Positions 46,016 through 59,130 of a stretch of DNA of 64,000 bases are shown piece by piece. Every line of letters starts with the position of its first letter. The stretch's first letter is position 1. Source of the stretch: Krasilnikovozyma curviuscula (lineage: Eukaryota > Basidiomycota > Tremellomycetes > Cystofilobasidiales > Mrakiaceae); NCBI GenBank assembly GCA_014825775.1, contig MVAQ01000109.1, forward strand, positions 1-64,000. The letters are read 5' to 3'. The notes below the pieces were generated by a model. The model was not told the origin of the DNA. It was given only the letters and a program-made list of their open reading frames with translations, and did not search any database. A program made the translations under genes and the position numbers.

Positions 46016-49000
46016 TTAACCAGAGAAGGTCAATGTCAGGAGCGCCATTCTGACCCAGAGACCGTATCTCATCTGTCTGAAGTAAGCAGCTCGGCCATCA
46101 AAGTCGACTTCTGGGTCGATTTCGTTGACTCTTGGGAGCGGGTGCATGACAATGGCGGTGGGCTTAGCTCGGGAAAGGACTTCGTTGTTGATGATAAACA
46201 TATCCTGGAGCAAAGAACAGACAAGCGTTAGAGAAAGGTTCCTCATTATAAGAAAATGAAGTAAAGAAGCTAACCTTGACAGCCTCGTACTCCGCCTCGA
46301 TCTCGAATCTCTCCTTCTGAACTCTCGTCACGTAAAGGACATCCTGTAAATCGAGATGCATCAGCACAGCGGCAAATGATCAACAGCTAGATCAGTAACT
46401 TACAGATTTTCCAATGACTTCATCCAAGTTGACACACTCGTAGAACTTGATACCGCTGGCACTAGCCTGTGCCTTGACATAGTCTGGCATAGCTAACGAT
46501 GGTGGAGAAACGAAGTTGAGGGTAACATCCTTATAAAGAGACAGGAGCCTGACCAAACTGTGTACAGTTCGTCCGTTCTTGAGGTCACCGACTTCAGGAC
46601 AAAAAAGTCAAGAGCAAGTCAGATGGAGCAACTCCGCACACAAGGGCAAACGAACGACTTACTCATGGTAACAGTGATGCCGTTGACAGAACCCAGCTCT
46701 TCACGAATAGTGAAGATATCGAGCAAACTCTGCGTCGGGTGCTCACCAATTCCATCACCAGCGTTGACAACTGGAACTGGAGAGAACTTGGCAGCAGTCT
46801 TCACGCTTCCGGCAGTTGGATGCCTGATGATAACACCATCGGCGTAACATCCCAGAGTCCGGACAGTATCAGCGAGAGTTTCACCCTTGGTGACGGAAGA
46901 CCTATCAACGTTCACCTGAACGACTTCACCACCGCACCTCTTCATAGCGGCCTCGAATGAAACTGAAGTCCTCGTTGATGGTTCGAAGAAGAGCATAGCG
47001 ATGACTTTACCCTTCAAGGTTTCCACCAAGATATTTCGTTCCACCATTGTTCGCATTTCCTGAGCAACACTGAAGAGAGTGTGGAGATCTTCTCTAGTGT
47101 ATTGCTTTACTGAGAGAGCGTGTTTGCGGTGGTATGCTGGTTGTGGACGAAGGCGGGCGGCAGAAGCGGTGAGAGTCATCATGCTGGTCGCTGGGTAATC
47201 TTGGTCGTTGAGTGAGAGTGACGGGAAACGAGGGTCGTGGGTGTGTCCAGTTGGGCTGGTAGCGGTGACGAGAGGAGATTCAGGAATAACTTCAGAGCTT
47301 GAGATAGCAGCGAACGAAGAATCTTCTTTGAAGTCAACGCTGGAGATTTCGAAATCTGGCTTTCTGACGAGAGCTTCGACAAAGAGCTTTGCGCACTTGA
47401 CGTTGGTGATCAAAGGAACAGCGAAGTCGACGGCCATTCTTCTGGACTTGTATCCGCTACTGACGTAGGTAGCTGGTCTACGGTGCCTGTTCTTGGATGG
47501 AAGATTGATGTAGATGTCGATAAGGTTCTTGGCAAGATGTTGTTCCAAGGAATACTCCATCTTTTGAGGGTCGTTGACATCGCCTTCGTTCAAAGACTCC
47601 AAGAACTTGACTGGAATTCCGTGTTCCTACAAACAGTGAAGGTACAAGTTCAAATCAGAAGAGCTGTTAGAGGTATAAAAAAGTTGAAAAGCAAGTGTTT
47701 GCTACGTACTTGAATGAAGTCAGAAGTTCCGGAAGTGGCGAAGATGTTGTAGCCCTGACGGTGAAGTTTCTGGACTGACGGCAGCATTTCGAGCTTCTCC
47801 TTGTATGAACCAATGGAAAGAAGAATGTTCTTCTTTGGAAGCTTGAGGCCAGTGGAGAGAAGAGCTTTCAAGTAGGCGTCGTATTTATTCTTACCGAAGC
47901 AAGCAACTTCACCAGTAGAAGCCATCTCAACACCAAGAATTGGATCGGCACCAGCCAATCTGCTGAAACTAAACTGAGGAACCTTGATACCAACGTAATC
48001 CTTGGGGAGATTCAGTTCTGGGTAAGGGTTGACAGGGAATCCGAGCATGACCTTGGTGGCCATCTCGATAGCGTTGACTCCGGTGACCTTGGATACGAAA
48101 GGAGTGGATCTGGCGGCACGGAGATTGCACTCGATAACCTTGATCTCGTTGTTCTTGGCCATGAATTGGATGTTATAGGGACCAGTGACGTTAAGCGCGT
48201 TGCCGATCTTCTGGGTTGCGATCTCTATTTTTCGGATAGTCTCTGGATCAAGATCCTGAGGTGGAAGAATGAGAGTGGCATCACCCGAGTGGACACCAGC
48301 GTTCTCAACGTGCTCGGAGATATAGTGCATCACCATCTTTCCGTCCTTGGCGACAGCGTCCATCTCGATCTCCTTCGCTTCTTCCAAATACTTGGTGATG
48401 ACAACTGGGTGGTCTCTGGAGACGGCAGTAGCTTGGGTGAGGTAGTTGGCTAAATCGTGTTCGGAGTAGACGACGTTCATGGCAGCACCAGAAAGGACGT
48501 AAGATGGTCGAACCAAGACAGGATATCCAACATCGTTACAGAAGGTTTGAGCTTCGTCGAACGAAGTCAGCTCCTTCCACTGAGGCTGGTCGACACCGAT
48601 TTTGTCTAACATACGAGAGAACTTGTATCTGTTCTCAGCGGTATCAATCATTTCTGGGGAGGTACCGAAAATCTTCACGTTTTGACGGTAGAGTGGAAGA
48701 GCGATGTTGTTTGGAGTTTGGCCACCCATAGCAAGGATGATACCAGCGGAACGCTCTTGGTCGTAGATGTCAAGAATGGTTTCCAGACTGATGTTTTCGA
48801 AGTACAATCGGTCGGCTTCGTCATAATCGGTGGAGACAGTTTCAGGGTTGTAGTTAACCATGATCGTCTTCATACCCAACTTCCGGATAGTTCTGATGGC
48901 TGTGACAGCACACCAATCGAATTCAACGGAGGAACCAATTCGGTAGACACCTGATCCAAGGACCATGACACCCTTGTCCTCGAAGGAGATGTCGTGCTCG

Positions 49001-52000
49001 ACGGCGTTGTAGGTAGTGTAGAGGTAATTGGTGAAAGCTGGGAACTCGGCGGCGACGGTATCGATCTGCTTGACAAATGGTAGAATACCAGCTTCTTGTC
49101 TGATTCTTCGAACGGCAAGTTCGTTGGAACCGATGAACTTAGCGACCTGCTTGTCGGCGAAACCCAACTGTTTGGCTTGTCGCAGGAGCTCTGGTGGAAT
49201 AGTAGAGGAGTTATAGGTCCTAACAGAGTAGAATTTATTGAGGTTAGGGCATGATCCTCCAAATTGTCACAGTAAGTGCCACTGTACTCACGAAACAACA
49301 TTCTCCATATTTGTCAATCTAGCCAGCTTTCTCAAGAACCATTTGTCGATTCTGGACATTTCATGGATCTTGTCGACGGAGTAGCCCTTGTTCAGGGCAG
49401 CTGCGATAGCGAAGAGACGTCTGTCGGATGGTCTCTGGATCTCAGCGTCAATATCGTCCACGAAATCGTTCTGGAAGCAGAGAAAGACAATGCTTAGTGC
49501 GTAGTCAAACTTGAAGACACAAAGGATAGTAACTTACGTTGGAGAATCCTGGGAAGGAATCATCGATAGCTCTGATAGCCTTCTGTATAGTTTCTTCGAA
49601 AGTTCGACCGATGGCCATAACTTCTCCGACAGACTTCATACTGGAACCGAGGAGAGTAGAGACTCTCTGGAACTTCTTGAGATCCCATCTTGGAATCTTG
49701 ACGACGCAGTAATCCAAAGATGGCTCAAAGCAGGCGCTGGTGACCTTCGTGACGGAGTTCTTGATTTCGTTCAATGGGATACCCAGACCAAGTTTGGCAG
49801 CGATAAAGGCGAGTGGGTAGCCAGTAGCCTTGGAAGCCAAAGCGGAAGATCTGGAGAGACGAGCGTTGACTTCAATGATGCAGTACTCCTTGGAGTATGG
49901 GTTGAGGGCGTATTGAATGTTACATTCTCCAACAACCTTCAGGTGACGGATAACGTTAATGGCAGTTCGACGAAGCATATTGTAGTCCGCATCAGAGAGT
50001 GTCTGAGATGGCGCAACAACGATGGAGTCACCAGTGTGAATTCCGAGTGGATCGAAGTTCTAAAAGGAAAGGGGTCGGTTAGCTGCCGTAGGCAATTACA
50101 CAGACCGCAGACACAGCTACTGACCTCCATGTTACAGACTGTGATACAGTTATCTCGACAATCTCTAACAACTTCGTACTCAATCTCCTTCCATCCTTTC
50201 ATACTCTTTTCTACCAAAACTTGAGGACTAGTAGCGAAAGCCTTGTCACAGAGCTCCTTGAGTTCATCTTCATTGTTGGCGAAACCAGAACCAAGACCAC
50301 CAAGGGCGAAAGCTGCCCTGATGATAACTGGATAACCAATCTTCGAAGCGGCAACAGCTGCTTCTTCGAAGTTGACTGCAGAGGCACTCTCGGCGCACTT
50401 CTCACCAATCTCTTCCATGGCACGAGCAAAGAGCTCTCTGTCTTCGGTAGTGATGACCGTATCAATTTGTGTACCCAAGACTTCACAGCCCAGCTTGGCA
50501 AACTCATCCTTCAAGGCGATACCAACACTAAGGGCGGTTTGGCCACCAAAAGTGCAATAGATACCGTCTGGTTTCTCGAACTTGAGGACCTTCATGATGA
50601 ACTCAGGGTTGACAGGAAGGAAGTATACCTTGTCCGCGAGACCTTGAGAGGTTTGGATGGTAGCAATGTTGGGGTTGACCAAGATAGTGTAGATGCCTTC
50701 TTCCTTCAAAGCCTTGATGGCTTGAGAACCGGAGTAATCGAACTCACCGGCTTGGCCGATGGACAATCCTCCTGAACCAAGAACAAGAACCTTCTTGACC
50801 TTGGATCTTGGGACTCGCTTCTCGTTCTCTTCCTTGTCACCGCCTGGCATCTTGATTGGGACGAGCTTTCCGGCGATGGCGCAGTCAACCATCGAGGTGA
50901 TGAAGACGTCGAAGAGGAACTCGGTATCCTTTGGACCTGGAGCAGCCTCTGGGTGGAATTGGACGGAGAAAAATGGGAGACCCTCTTTACCCATCCAGAT
51001 ACCTTCGTTGGAACCGTCGTTGGCGTTGGTGAAGAGAGCTTCCCATCCAGTGGTAAGGGATGAGACGTCGACTTCGTAACCGTGGTTCTGGGAAGTGATG
51101 TAGCAGCGGCCAGATGCTGAAGAAGTACATGGGATATTCATTCCTCTGTTACCGTACTTCATCTTCCTGGTCTTTCCGCCAGTAGCCAGGGCGAGGAGCT
51201 GATGACCAAGACAGATACCAAAGATTGGGACCTTGGCAGCCTTCACGGCTTTGGTGACGTTGGCAATAGTTTCAGTGACCATAGAGGGATCACCTGGACC
51301 GTTGGAGAGGAAGATACCATCGTAGGCTTCGGCTTCAGATGAGATGATATCGTAGTCCTGGAATTGATCAAAAATGGTCAGAAAACATGTCACCGCGGAG
51401 AAGAAAATCCAAACATCAGAACTCACCCATGGGACAACCTTCACTTCAACACCTCTGGAGGTGAAGCATCTGATTTGATTGTACTTCATACCAACATCGA
51501 TGGCGATAACTCTGAGAGGTCTGCCCAGGACTGGGTGCACACTTGGAGCAGTGTTAGAAACACCTTCAGGGGTGTAAAGGATCGGCTCCTTAACTGAGAC
51601 GGCCGCAACCAAGTTGCCCAAGTTTGGATCGGAGAAAGGAACACTTTCGTAAGCGTTTCTCCAGTCGCGAATCTTCTTGGCCTTGAATACTCTAGATGGA
51701 GAAGTAGAGGGCGACAAAGCTGGAGATGGCGAGACACCTGAGATGCTACCAGGCAAGAGTCGGGATGGGAGAGAAAGGAGGGAGCCGGTGGCAGCGTCCA
51801 GGGCTGGGATAATAGATCTGCCTCTAGCATCTTCTGGCTTTTTGGCGAGAACTCTTCCGAGCATGACACCCTTCTCCCTGATTTTCTTTGTCAGAGCTCT
51901 GGTGTCAACACCCCAGATAGCTGGAACGCCTTGTTCCTTCAACCAGGCACCGAGCGAGGACTCGGCAAGGTAGTGGGAAAATGATGGGTGGTAGGCGCCG

Positions 52001-52644
52001 ACGACCAAGGCAGCGATGTGAACCTTGGAAGATTCGAACTCTACTGGGAGAGTAGCCAAAGTTGACTGCGAATCAGCGGTGGATCGAGGGGTACGGGATG
52101 GGACACCATAGTTTCCGATCATGGGGTAAGTGAGGATGAGGATTTGTGATGAATAAGATGGATCCGTGAGAGATTCGGGGTATCCAACCATACCTGATCA
52201 TTAAGAAAATCATATTCGGGGGTATGATTAGCAGACAACGCGATGAAAGGGATAGGGCAGATTTTCCAAGGTAGACTAACCAGTTTGGAAAACACACTCT
52301 CCACCGACACTTTTGCCAGTCGCACCGAATCCAATACCTTCGAAGACTGTTCCGTCGTTCAGCTCCAGCACCATATCTCCCTCTGCCATTTCATCGTTCC
52401 ATTCCGTAGCGTTCCCATCGTCTACGGTGAGTCCTCGACCAGTAGCAGGAGGGTAGAGTTCTCCAGCAGTTCTAATGAAAGAACCTGGACCTTGAGTGAG
52501 AGATGGCCTCTTTGGAGCCTGCTGCTCCAGGCCTTCAACCTCTACTTGGGATGAGCTCGTCGCAGCTGGGGAGTGAGCCTGCAACAGAGGGCTCTTGAGC
52601 GCGTCTGGTGCTGAGATTGGAGGGAGACCAGCAGACGAAGGCAT
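46016..52644 (-). CDS. URA2: URA2-type multifunctional carbamoyl-phosphate synthase / aspartate carbamoyltransferase
   Basis: ATG 52644 ([20 protein letters not shown]) to TAA 46016, about ten introns and about 2,000 residues. Order: small-subunit domain; class-I glutaminase with [19 protein letters not shown] (nucleophile Cys) and [16 protein letters not shown] (His/Glu); first CPSase half ([20 protein letters not shown]); second half ([20 protein letters not shown]), each with an ATP-grasp; MGS domain with [13 protein letters not shown] and [19 protein letters not shown] linker of about 70 residues then leads straight into ATCase ([46 protein letters not shown]). It makes carbamoyl phosphate from glutamine, bicarbonate and ATP and condenses it with aspartate, the first two steps of pyrimidine synthesis in the cytosol. 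No dihydroorotase-like domain is present. Confidence 0.95.
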
Positions 52645-53241
52645 GGCTAAATCTACTGGGGGGATATTATAGACCAAATAGCAAGCAGGTGAAACGAGAA
52701 ATGTTCACCTCCAAGTTTTTGTTCCTTGGAAGGAAGAGGGACAACTATGTGATGCAATTTCATCGAGACGTTGCTGCAGAAAAATTTGTGTGGCGATATA
52801 TATAATTTTCCTCTAGTCTTAGAACACTAGTATTAGACTTCTATCAGTTTATGTTGGTGTTTGGGTGGCTGAATCTGGAATTTGGAGTATTGGAGAAAAG
52901 ATTTGGTGGAGATCACCCTGTGGCTATATCTCCCCCTTCAAGCGGCGGAGATCGGGAAGACAGCACGACCGACGTTATCACTGTCCCTATCAGAGAGGAA
53001 AAGGGTCCGGTTCTTCTTAGGGCAAGAAAGGAATGAAGTGTGGAATTGATGACGGACATACATCGAATTTGGGCCGCTGGTAAGAGAAGGATGTCTGACG
53101 GCTTATTTGCTCAAGCCCATCGACACTATTTCGTCCTCAAAACGCTCTCTATCTCGCAATTGAAGCGCATTTACCCTCTAAATACTCATCTAGATAATAA
53201 GGGAAGTCGTAAAACTAAACTGAGTTCTACACAGGCATTTT
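52645..53241. promoter_or_regulatory. URA2 upstream region
   Basis: About 600 bp between the URA2 start and the first GNAT stop, so the URA2 promoter should be here. A 61-codon plus-strand frame at 52851 shows no family features. No specific sites were assigned. Confidence 0.4.
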
Positions 53242-54210
53242 TTATTGAGCGATGATTCGCTCTTTCCACAACCTCGCTTTCACCTCCGGCCATTCGCTTT
53301 CCAGCATTGCCTTCAAAAATTACAAAGAATAAGTATGTTCATCCTAATAAGAGATGCGGATACAAATCGGTACTGACCATGTTCACCCCATCTACCCACC
53401 CGTTTTCTCGCCACGCACATTCCCGTTCTGTACCTTCCAGTACAAACCCACTTTGAGATCGAAATATTTTTAGAGATTGCTTAATGACATGTCGGAGAAC
53501 AGAACTCTCTCACATTTTTGTATACGTCTTGACAGCTGGGTTGGTCACAAAAGCCTGAAGACTGATCTTGTGAAGCCCATATCTCTCAAAACCTTGAAGC
53601 AGCAACCACACAATAGCTTCAGATCCATATCCTTTTCCTTGATACTCCTGAGACAGCGAAATTCCAAAGACAGTGGTGCGGTTGTATGCTTGAGACTTAT
53701 CGATTGCGCCGAGCTGACAACATCCAATGGGTGTGCCTGCTTTTAACGAGGTTGGCGATTCTGGGAGACAAATCATTGCTCTGGTATAAAGGTGATAGGG
53801 TGGGGGTAGGGTGAGAACCAATAAGTTCGACGCCGTGTTTCGAAGGACATAACTCACGCTAATAGTGGACTTGACCATCGATCAACGATCCTTTTCTCCA
53901 CCTCTTGGTCTGGTAATCTACGAATATAAAATTGATTCTGAGTCTCAAGAGTGTTGGATGTCAGCTGTGAATGAAACTGAAACTACTCACAGGACCGCGG
54001 CACCTGTTATGAGAGAATACTGAGCTGGATCAGACGTCAGAATATCAATTAAGAACTGCTTGTCATCTCCTTTTTCCATGTTGATAGCTCTATACACGAG
54101 TCTGAGCAGAAAAAAACAACAACTGTCAGCTGCTTCGAGTCAATTGGCAAGGGACTAGATTCTCACCTCTCTGAGCACCACGCATTCGAAGGAGTGAGTC
54201 TTTGAAGCAT
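53242..54210 (-). CDS. GNAT acetyltransferase, tandem copy 1
   Basis: Six exons. ATG 54210 begins MLQRLTPSNAWCSERLVYRA; the second exon ends GAAVL and the third reads LPDQEVEKRIVDRWSSPLLA. The acetyl-CoA site is in FGISLSQEYQGKGYGSEAIV (QxxGxG type), followed by WLLLQGFERYGLHKISLQAF. The last two exons give GFVLEGTERECAWRENGWVD and MLESEWPEVKARLWKERII, with TAA 53242. It is a GNAT protein of the RimJ/RimL-like (Acetyltransf_3) kind, expected to transfer acetyl from acetyl-CoA to an amine. Of the six copies it is the most divergent at both ends: MLQRL instead of the x-x-P-x-V-P start, and RLV instead of RLC. Substrate unknown. Confidence 0.85.
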
Positions 54211-54501
54211 TGTGAGAAACCTAACACGAAACAAATGTGGTTAGCTTTCAAAGCCTGATAATTTGAGCTGGATTCACGTAGGTTCCTCGTTTAATCTGTC
54301 GGCATGTGGACTCGCTCGCCACGACACCGCGCTTCCGCTCTCGATGATGTTTGCGTGTTACTCCTTTTTCCACACTGAAGCGACAGACCTTCATCGGCAT
54401 CATGTTACATCTCAAAGAAGACTCGAGACAGTCAAGATCCAGAAGCGAATAGCAATTGCAGAATGTTTAACAAATCGCAGCATCAAAGGCCTCAAGTGGA
54501 C

Positions 54502-55356
54502 CTAGAGCGACGCCTGTCTTGGTTTCCAAAACTTCTCTCTGACAGCTGGCCATTCTTCATCCAGCATACCCATTGAGACTGTATCCATCCAGATCCCTTC
54601 TCTGAACAACATCTTCCTCCCGCGACCCTCATGCACAAATCCACTGTCATTCACACCCAGAGAGGTAACGATCAGCCATCCAGCAAAAGAGGAAATCAAT
54701 AAAGAGATAGGAAGAACTTACACTCTTTCGTACAGCTTGATAGCCCCAATGTTGTTCTCCATCACACCTAGGTTGATCTTTCTCAGACCATATGCGTCGA
54801 ACCCTTGCTTCATCAACCATATTAACGCCTCAGTCCCATATCCCTGACTCTGGTGCTCCTTAGAAATGCAAATTCCGAACATTGATGAACGAGAGTAGGG
54901 GTCGCGTGGGTGGGCAAGCTGGACATAGCCTATCGGTGTACCAGCTTTGGTGGAGTTTTCTTCTGAGGGGAAGCAGACAATAGCACTAGATAATAGAAAG
55001 AGTTCCTTTGTCAGAACTCAGAACTAAGAGAGCACCATCATGACTTGAGGAGTGTCTCCGTCGTCCATGCGCGCAACACCTCAACCCAACCCCCTGTACA
55101 CCACCCCCTCCAACATTCGAAAACAGAGGTTTACGCACGTCATCATACTCTTCCCCAGTAAATCAGCAAACCTCTTCTCCTCATCTTCGCCAGGAAGGAT
55201 GACAGGTCCAATCGTCAAGTAAGAGAAAACTTCTGGATCCCTGTAGCTGATATCGAGCACGAAATCCCGGTCCTTTTCAGAGGAGTACGAGCGGTAGCAG
55301 AGACGTTCAGAGCACCAGGCCGTACTTGGAACAACTGGGAGGCTAGATTGAGTCAT
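54502..55356 (-). CDS. GNAT acetyltransferase, tandem copy 2
   Basis: ATG 55356 gives MTQSSLPVVPSTAWCSERLC followed by YRSYSSEKDRDFVLDISYRD. The core is FGICISKEHQSQGYGTEALI with QSQGYG as the acetyl-CoA loop, then WLMKQGFDAYGLRKINLGVM and NNIGAIKLYERV. The C-terminal exon is GFVHEGRGRKMLFREGIWMD then TVSMGMLDEEWPAVREKFW, ending at TAG 54502. Intron positions agree with the neighbouring copies. The conserved AWCSERLCYRS start and GML/SLLDDEWP end mark it as a paralog of copies 3-6. Spacer to copy 1 is 291 bp. Confidence 0.87.
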
Positions 55357-55693
55357 TCGATTTGTCGTGAGCTTGGAAGAAAGTCGGTAAAATTAGCTCT
55401 CCATAACCAAAGCTCACAGAGCCTGGTTTGAGCATAAATCTCACTTTAGTTATTGAAAGGTTCTATTTTCTGTATCGCCGATACTGTAGTGGTCGAGAGG
55501 TGAAAAGCAAAGCCATGCACATGCTTTCTTTGCCTTTTTTTTTCAGGATGCGTCAGTGTCCGCAAAACAACCACGGCGTCTTGTTACAATAAGTAAAGAC
55601 ACTCGAAGTAGAATGGACATAGGATCAAGAGGTTCGCTTACCGGGACCTTGGAGAACGAGTCTGAAGCTGAAGAAAGCAGCGGCTGGACATGT
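55357..55693. other. Spacer between GNAT copies 2 and 3
   Basis: About 340 bp of promoter/terminator space. No fragment of another copy was seen. Confidence 0.4.
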
Positions 55694-56561
55694 TCAGCAT
55701 CTAGCATGGGCATATTTCTCCTTCACATCAGGCCATTCTTCATCCAACATACTCCTACATGAGCCCATATTAGATAGAATTAATCAAAGTGTTGATCAGA
55801 AGTAGAAAGTCAGCGAATGAATGACTAAGCTCACATTGAAAGCGCGTCTCGCCAATGACCCTCTCGATAAACAGCTCGTCTTGATCTAACTTCATGAACG
55901 AACCCGCTACAGCAGAACAAATTGATCAGTCATCAGATTGCATTCATAGCAATTTGATGAAGCAACTCACATTTTCTCGTAGAGCCCAACTGCGCCCGAA
56001 TTGTCCTCATTCACTATCAGCTGAATCTTCTGCAGCCCTAACCTCTCAAAGCCCTGCTCCAAAATGAATAGGATAGCCTCTGTTCCATAACCTTTGCTTT
56101 GGTATTCCTCTGCTATGCAGATTCCAAAGTGGCCTGCGCGAGCGTATGGATGGGAGGACTGAGCAAGGGTGATCCATCCTATTGAGGTACCTGGCTTGGT
56201 TGATTGTGGTTCTCTTAGACGAATAATAGCTCTGATAGGGGTGTTGATGTGATCAGCTCATATTTCCTACAAACTACTTCGGCTGACTTGAAGGACATCA
56301 CCATCCTCAGTCGCTCATTGATAAGCTGAGCTTCACTCACGCTATCAGGCTACTCTTCAAGCCCTCAACGAACTTCCCCTGCTCCTCTTCATTTGGAAGA
56401 ATGACAGGTGAGCCCCCCATCAGAGCCCCGTAAACATCAGGACTCGACAGGCTGACATCGATGACGAACTGCCTGTCGTCGTTAGCAGAATAAGATCTGT
56501 AGTAGAGGCGAGGGCTGCACCAGATATCCTTGGGCACAGTGGGGTACTTTGGAAGATGCAT
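55694..56561 (-). CDS. GNAT acetyltransferase, tandem copy 3
   Basis: The ATG chosen is 56561 (MHLPKYPTVPKDIWCSPRLY); a longer TTG-led frame was not used. The family start is altered from AWCSERLCYRS to IWCSPRLYYRS. Core: FGICIAEEYQSKGYGTEAIL followed by FILEQGFERLGLQKIQLIVN. The penultimate exon reads GFVHEVRSRRAVYREGHWRD and the last is SMLDEEWPDVKEKYAHARC, stop TGA 55694. The C-terminus lacks the FWKPR found in copies 2, 4 and 5. Reading frame and splice sites are intact throughout, so there is no sign of decay despite the divergence. Confidence 0.84.
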
Positions 56562-56991
56562 TATGAAAAACAAGATTTGTTGGTCTGGTACGGTCGGTGA
56601 GGGTCAGCACACACAGACTGTGGAGAGAATTGAAAGTGAGGCGCGAATGATGCGCCACTAGTCAAGAGATCAGATGCTCAAGCTCTGGCTTGACACTCGG
56701 TTCCACTCACACAGAATTCAAGGATATCAAAAAGTTGAACATACTCTTGCAAGGCATGGAAATTGGCTTCAGCGGGCGTGCGATCGCAGCGCAACATCGA
56801 CAGGGAATCTTATCCCCATCCTATCCCATCCAACTAGGCAGACAAGTTTTCAAAACAAAACTTCACCTTCACCATTCTTTTATTGAGTCCTTGCATATTT
56901 AGGGAAAAGTCGATTAAGTCATACTAGATACATCCGTCTCTCATGGTATGAAGGACATTGAGAACGATTGAAGATCAGAGATCATCGTGTA
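56562..56991. other. Spacer between GNAT copies 3 and 4
   Basis: About 430 bp. No gene, GNAT fragment or repeat was recognised. Confidence 0.4.
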
Positions 56992-57850
56992 TCATTGCGT
57001 CGCAGCCTGTCGAGGCTTCCAGAACTTCTCTTTTACAGCTGGCCACTCGTCATCCAACAAGCTCCTATAAAAGAAATCGACAATGTCAGATTTTGATCTG
57101 CATGCTATGGAAGTCGAGAAAACGAACATTGAATAAAGATCGATCCAGCAGCCTTCTCTAAAGATCTCACGACGAGATCTTCCTTCCTGAACAAAACCTC
57201 TGGCGAACCGGAAGGAAATGTCAAAAAGAGGTGCAAAACCCTTAATAACCAATTAGAGACCTACATCTTTTTATAAAGTCCAATAGCCGGGTAGTTGTTT
57301 CCCATCACACCCAATTGGACCTTTTGCATCCCATACGTCTCGAATGCCTCTTTGAGCATCCAAATTATTGCTTCGGTCCCGTATCCTTTACTCTGGTACT
57401 CAGAAGCGATGCAGATTGCGAAGGTTGTCGATCGGGCGTACGGATGAAAGGGCTTGGAGAGGCTGAGGATTCCGATTGCAGTTCCAGCTTTGAGGGGATC
57501 TGACTCATCAGGTAAGCATATGATGGCACTGAAAAATAGATACAGGGGGACATCAGCAACAGTAGTAACATAAGCAGTGACAGGTCTTGTCCCCACCGAG
57601 TGACATAAGAAGACTACTTCATTACTCACGCCATAACACCCTTCCCGTAACTCTCGATGAGCTTATCATTATCCTCCTCCAACGGTAGCAAGACAGGTCC
57701 GCCAGTAAGATATGACAGTATTTGTGGGTTACTGAAGGTAATATCGAGTACGAAATCCTTGTCCTTGTCCCTTGAGAAGGATCTGTAGCAGAGCTGTTCT
57801 GAGCACCAGGCTGTCTTCGGCACTTGTGGATACTTGTCGGGAGTGATCAT
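56992..57850 (-). CDS. GNAT acetyltransferase, tandem copy 4
   Basis: ATG 57850: MITPDKYPQVPKTAWCSEQL then CYRSFSRDKDKDFVLDITFS. The acetyl-CoA loop lies in FAICIASEYQSKGYGTEAII, followed by WMLKEAFETYGMQKVQLGVM and NNYPAIGLYKKM. The C-terminal exons are GFVQEGRSRREIFREGCWID, then SLLDDEWPAVKEKFWKPRQ and stop TGA 56992. It is very close to copies 2 and 6 at its N-terminus. About four exons. Confidence 0.87.
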
Positions 57851-58321
57851 TGTCGATCCTGAGATTTAGTGAAGGAACAAAGCGTGGCTACTGCTGAACC
57901 GAGCGATTGATGTGAGTATTCTTTCGGATGCCAATTAAGCCAGTGACCCTGACACTGTTGGTAATGGATACCTGCTGGATATTCTACCAAGGGAGATGTA
58001 GTTTGAACCCAGCTAACTCATCGCTAAAGCTGCTTCCGCTAAAGAGTACTCATCACCAGCAGACTCCATGTGCTCGTCCAGAAATCCACTGATTAGCGCC
58101 GCAGGTTCTGAGGTGAAATCAGAGTTGAAACGGATTTGTGATCTGTAATGAGATTAATAGGTGTCGTACTATGACTCGTTTTCTCACGAGTTTAGGTCCC
58201 GTTTCATCTAAAAGAAAGTTCACCACATCACTAGGAAACGAGCAAATACATCTTATTTCTCCTGGAAATATCGAAGAGGCCAAAGAAAGTTTCTCATAGG
58301 ATTACAGGATTATAAAAGACA
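57851..58321. other. Spacer between GNAT copies 4 and 5
   Basis: About 470 bp, the longest spacer in the array. No remnant of a seventh copy could be made out. Confidence 0.4.
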
Positions 58322-59130
58322 TCACACAATTCTTGGCTTCCAAAAAATCTCCCTTACAGCTGGCCATTCTTCCTCCAGCATACCCATAGAGATCCCATCG
58401 ATCCAGACACCTTCCCGATAAAGGCTTTTTCTTGAGCGCCCCTCTTGTACGAAACCACTGAATATTTGATTTGAAGTTTCAGCTGAACCCAGATGGAGAG
58501 TACAGGAAGGAAATACTGACATTTTCTCGTACAGTTTCAACGCAGGCGCATTGTTTGACATTGCCCCCAGGATGATCTTTCGAACTGAAGGACCAAAGTA
58601 TGTGTAAAACTAGATGATGCTAGATAGCATGGGAGACAAGAGAAGGTTTACTCACATCCATAACGATCAAAAGCTTGTTTCAACAGCCAACAAAGCGACT
58701 CGCTCCCATACCCTTTATTCTGATACTCCTTCGCAATACACATCCCAAACATAGACGTTCTGGTATAAGTGTCTCGAGGTGACATGAGTTGTAGAAACCC
58801 TATAGGAGTGCCTGGTTTTAGGGCGTCTTGAGTGTCGGGCAAGCAAACGATAGCGCTGGGCGGAAGACAAACGAAATCAATGATGAACGTTGACATAGAG
58901 AAACGAAGCAAACCCAACGCCAGTAGTCCCTTTCCAAACCCTTCGACTAGATTCTTGTCATCCTCTTCGCTAGGAAGCATCACAGGTCCAGTAGAGAGGT
59001 ACGAATATACCTCAGGATCCCGATTTGCCGTTTCAATCAAGAATTTCTTGTCCTCTTCTTTCGAGAAGGAGCGGTAGCATAGCCTTTCGGAACACCAAGC
59101 TGTACTAGGGGTTATTATGAGGTTGGACAT
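58322..59130 (-). CDS. GNAT acetyltransferase, tandem copy 5
   Basis: ATG 59130: MSNLIITPSTAWCSERLCYR. Core: FGMCIAKEYQNKGYGSESLC followed by WLLKQAFDRYG. An additional intron interrupts here, where the other copies are continuous, and the frame resumes as FRKIILGAMSNNAPALKLYE. The C-terminal part is GFVQEGRSRKSLYREGVWID then GISMGMLEEEWPAVREIFW and stop TGA 58322. The extra intron between RYG and KIILG distinguishes this copy. Confidence 0.86.

Noticed and set aside
52851..53036. 61-codon plus-strand frame upstream of URA2
   Set aside because: It sits in the URA2 promoter, has no domain and no sign of splicing partners.
55860..55985. Apparent frameshift in GNAT copy 3
   Set aside because: On re-reading, the exon is GGG TTC GTT CAT GAA, which keeps the frame (GFVHEVRSRR). 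The copy is intact.
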